A stretch of DNA of 40,639 nt, from contig JAHEGN010000021.1 in the NCBI GenBank assembly GCA_024645085.1, positions 1 to 40,639 of the forward strand. The letters run 5' to 3'. The stretch comes from Rhodobiaceae bacterium (GTDB lineage: Bacteria > Pseudomonadota > Alphaproteobacteria > RS24). The notes below the pieces were generated by a model. It did no database searches. It was not told where the DNA came from and saw only the letters and a list, made by a program, of their open reading frames with translations. The translations under genes and the position numbers were made by a program. Positions 38,610 through 40,639 of the stretch are shown one piece after another (position 1 is the first letter of the stretch; each line of letters begins with the position of its first letter).

Positions 38610-40598
38610 CTTGCGGTTCCAATATCGCGCCTGATTGGGTGTCACCAAATCTATAGCATGGGGATAAATCTCGACATTTGGCATTGCCGTTAGAGCTGGC
38701 TTATCGAGCAATAACGCCTGGCAGGGATATTGCGCCACCACCCTTGGCGCCACCACAATATCGAAATCATTGCAGCCTTGGGTTAAGCCATGGCGATAAA
38801 TCACCAATGCCAAACGCCGCCCATCAGCCAGTTGATAAGCGCACACTGCCTTTTTGCAAGCGGACGCCGGTGGTGCCGTCAGTCGCCAATAATCTTGCAG
38901 CAATTGCGCTTGATAAGGATTGCCGCGCTGGCGAATGAGCCGCAGGCCCTGTTGGCTATCATGCGCCATAATATGATCCCCCGATTGCACAATGGCCAGC
39001 ACCGGCTTTTCGCTGCGCCCCAACATCATCAGCGCCAGAAATATTGGCAACAATGCCAGCCACCGCTCACGACGACCGCCGAGGGCCAATAATATCAATC
39101 CTGCCATGGCGCATATTAACGCCCATGGCGGGGTTGGCGCGACATGCCAAACGGCCTGAGTGTTGCTGGCGACCCATTGGGCAATGGCAATAATCTGCGC
39201 CAAGCCCCAGCCCATCATCGATAGGCTAAATGTGTGCAGGCCAAGCGGCAAAAGCGCCAAGGATAGCGCCGCCATCGGCATCACCAAAAGCGAGAAAATC
39301 GGCATTGCCAATATGTTGGTCAGCAAGCCGAAACCGGCCATTTGGCCAAAATGATAAGCGGCAATATAGCCGGTTACGCCGCCGGCAATCAGGCTGGTAG
39401 AGAACAAGCCCCAAAGGCCGAGCCGCAAATACCGCCAAAGCCGTTGGTGGAGCGCGAAACCCTCATAGCGCTGGAATATCAAGTTACGGCTTTGCCAATA
39501 TTCATAATAGGCAATCAGCGCCATCACAGCGGCGAAGGACATTTGAAAGCCGGCCTGCATCACCGCTGCTGGCTGCAATATACTAATCACGATACCGGCG
39601 GTCGAAAGATTGCGAAGCGTCAGCCCAGCACGGCCAAGCAGCATGGCAAAAAACACAATAACAATCATCATAAAAGCCCGCTGGGTGGCAAAACTGGCAC
39701 CAGAAATAATCAGATAGGCAATCGCCGCGATAATCGCAAAACCAGCACTGAGGCGGCGCACATCATAAGACTGCACCAGCCATGGCCAGCTCGCCGCTAA
39801 AAGCCGCAAAACGGCAAACACCGAACCGGCGAATAGGCCCATATGCAAGCCTGATATGGCCAAGACATGAGCCAGACCAGTATCGCGAAACAGGTCGCGC
39901 GTGTCGGCTGGAATCGCGCCGCGAATGCCGGTCACCAAACTGGCAGCCAGCGCCCCGAGCGGCGGCGGCAGAGCTTGGCGGAAAGCTTGGGCAATCGACA
40001 AACGCCAGCGGGCCAGACCGGCCGACACGGTCAACCGCTGCTGACAGTCGAGCTTATCTATGCGCCGCAAAAACCCCTGCCCCTGGCGGCCAGCAAAAAA
40101 CTGAGTGAAGCGGCGGTCATAGGCATGGCGCGAAATCGGCAAGCCGATGGGCGCCACGAAAACCAGCGCTTCTATGTGACAACCGGGCAAGGCATCAGCG
40201 GCCACATGTTTGGCGGCGAAAATACGCAAGCGATAAGGCTTGGTCTGGGTGATGCTAATATCCATCACACTGCCGCGGGCGCGTGGCTCAGACCAAATTA
40301 TATGCCCGCTGATGAGACGCTCCTCACCGGCGCTGGGCAAGGCCAGCTGTTGCCATTTAGCCGCCGTGTGCAGACTTAACAACTGGGCCCATGCAAAGCC
40401 AAAACTAGCGACCATGGTCAGCAGCACGAGGCGCGCCGCCGCCGTCTCAGCGCGCCGAAAACGCCACGCCATAGGGGCGCCAGCAATGAGCAGCAGAGCT
40501 ATGAAATAGGGTGAAGGTTCAAAGGCCAGCGAGAAATACACCGCCATACCCGAAGCGAGCGCAATAAAGACAAGCGGGAAAAACTGTTGGCGGGTCAT
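38601..40598 (-). CDS. comEC: ComEC/Rec2 family DNA-uptake membrane protein
   Basis: A 665-residue polytopic membrane protein of the ComEC/Rec2 family, the channel that carries single-stranded DNA across the inner membrane in natural transformation. The N-terminal part has two or three helices and a DUF4131-like soluble domain (about residues 70-190). The competence domain carries the diagnostic GLAHVLAISGLHMGLFAG near 243-260, followed by about eight helices. The C-terminal metallo-beta-lactamase domain of ComEC in Bacillus is not evident: no HxHxDH is present, and only about 150 residues follow the last helix. This shortened form is usual in alphaproteobacteria. The remaining 41 bases to the window edge show nothing I can name. 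Confidence 0.92.
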   Translation of the reverse strand: MTRQQFFPLVFIALASGMAVYFSLAFEPSPYFIALLLIAGAPMAWRFRRAETAAARLVLLTMVASFGFAWAQLLSLHTAAKWQQLALPSAGEERLISGHIIWSEPRARGSVMDISITQTKPYRLRIFAAKHVAADALPGCHIEALVFVAPIGLPISRHAYDRRFTQFFAGRQGQGFLRRIDKLDCQQRLTVSAGLARWRLSIAQAFRQALPPPLGALAASLVTGIRGAIPADTRDLFRDTGLAHVLAISGLHMGLFAGSVFAVLRLLAASWPWLVQSYDVRRLSAGFAIIAAIAYLIISGASFATQRAFMMIVIVFFAMLLGRAGLTLRNLSTAGIVISILQPAAVMQAGFQMSFAAVMALIAYYEYWQSRNLIFQRYEGFALHQRLWRYLRLGLWGLFSTSLIAGGVTGYIAAYHFGQMAGFGLLTNILAMPIFSLLVMPMAALSLALLPLGLHTFSLSMMGWGLAQIIAIAQWVASNTQAVWHVAPTPPWALICAMAGLILLALGGRRERWLALLPIFLALMMLGRSEKPVLAIVQSGDHIMAHDSQQGLRLIRQRGNPYQAQLLQDYWRLTAPPASACKKAVCAYQLADGRRLALVIYRHGLTQGCNDFDIVVAPRVVAQYPCQALLLDKPALTAMPNVEIYPHAIDLVTPNQARYWNRKPH

Positions 40599-40639
40599 GG
40601 TCTTCGGCCTAATTTGTGCTAGAAGGCTAAGGCTGGCAC

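Noticed and set aside
38601-39090. Metallo-beta-lactamase domain at the end of ComEC
   Set aside because: No HxHxDH motif and too few residues; the short form is normal in alphaproteobacteria, so I do not call it a truncation.

Overview
The window looks like a stretch of chromosome from a free-living, probably marine, alphaproteobacterium. Two things point there. First, the gene order is the conserved alphaproteobacterial one: dusB-ntrB-ntrC next to a fused ispDF, then pgpA, pncC/cinA, ratA, lipA, ftsB, eno, kdsA, pyrG, secG, tpiA, ppiD, trpEGDC, lexA, comEC. Second, IspD and IspF are fused, and a near-match to the alphaproteobacterial LexA box (GTTC-N7-GTTC) lies in front of lexA. Moderate GC content, very short intergenic gaps and many acyl-CoA and transport genes would fit a SAR116-like or similar marine lineage, but that is a guess. 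I see no mobile element, CRISPR array, tRNA or rRNA. No stretch without a gene exceeds 300 bases; the longest gap is 193 bases (1172-1364).

Bases 1-5179 hold the end of a rhodanese/DUF2892 membrane protein, a malyl-CoA-lyase-like enzyme (minus strand), a SulP anion transporter with a STAS domain, an N-acyl-D-amino-acid-deacylase-like amidohydrolase and a small TIGR03643/DUF2805 protein. Bases 5176-10568 hold a tight minus-strand set (GST, hotdog thioesterase, exported DUF3604 protein, SDR) with a divergent MFS transporter; this is the least understood part. Bases 10619-15487 hold an Old Yellow Enzyme family oxidoreductase and, divergently, hspQ followed by a YiiX-like cysteine peptidase, a hexapeptide acyltransferase and a YejA-like peptide-binding protein, packed as an operon. 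A CoA-transferase-family racemase (15491-16618) lies downstream of dusB-ntrB-ntrC.

From 20355 the window is mostly housekeeping: isoprenoid precursor synthesis (ispDF), phospholipid synthesis (pgpA), pncC, ratA, lipoyl synthase, the divisome protein FtsB and enolase. A complete preQ1 branch queC-queE-queD-queF (first step, folE, not in the window) sits between eno and kdsA. Then come CTP synthase, SecG, triosephosphate isomerase, and a long plus-strand operon ppiD-trpE-trpG-trpD-trpC followed by lexA, with comEC convergent at the end.

The most interesting points are: the GST/hotdog/DUF3604/SDR plus MFS cluster; a QueD that lacks the usual catalytic cysteine; two dense clusters of GANTC sites (the CcrM methylation motif) in front of ftsB and pyrG; and the absence of genes that usually sit in this conserved order (pdhABC between ftsB and lipA, moaC-moeA between trpC and lexA, ntrYX after ntrC). 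I do not see a clear new defence or mobile system.
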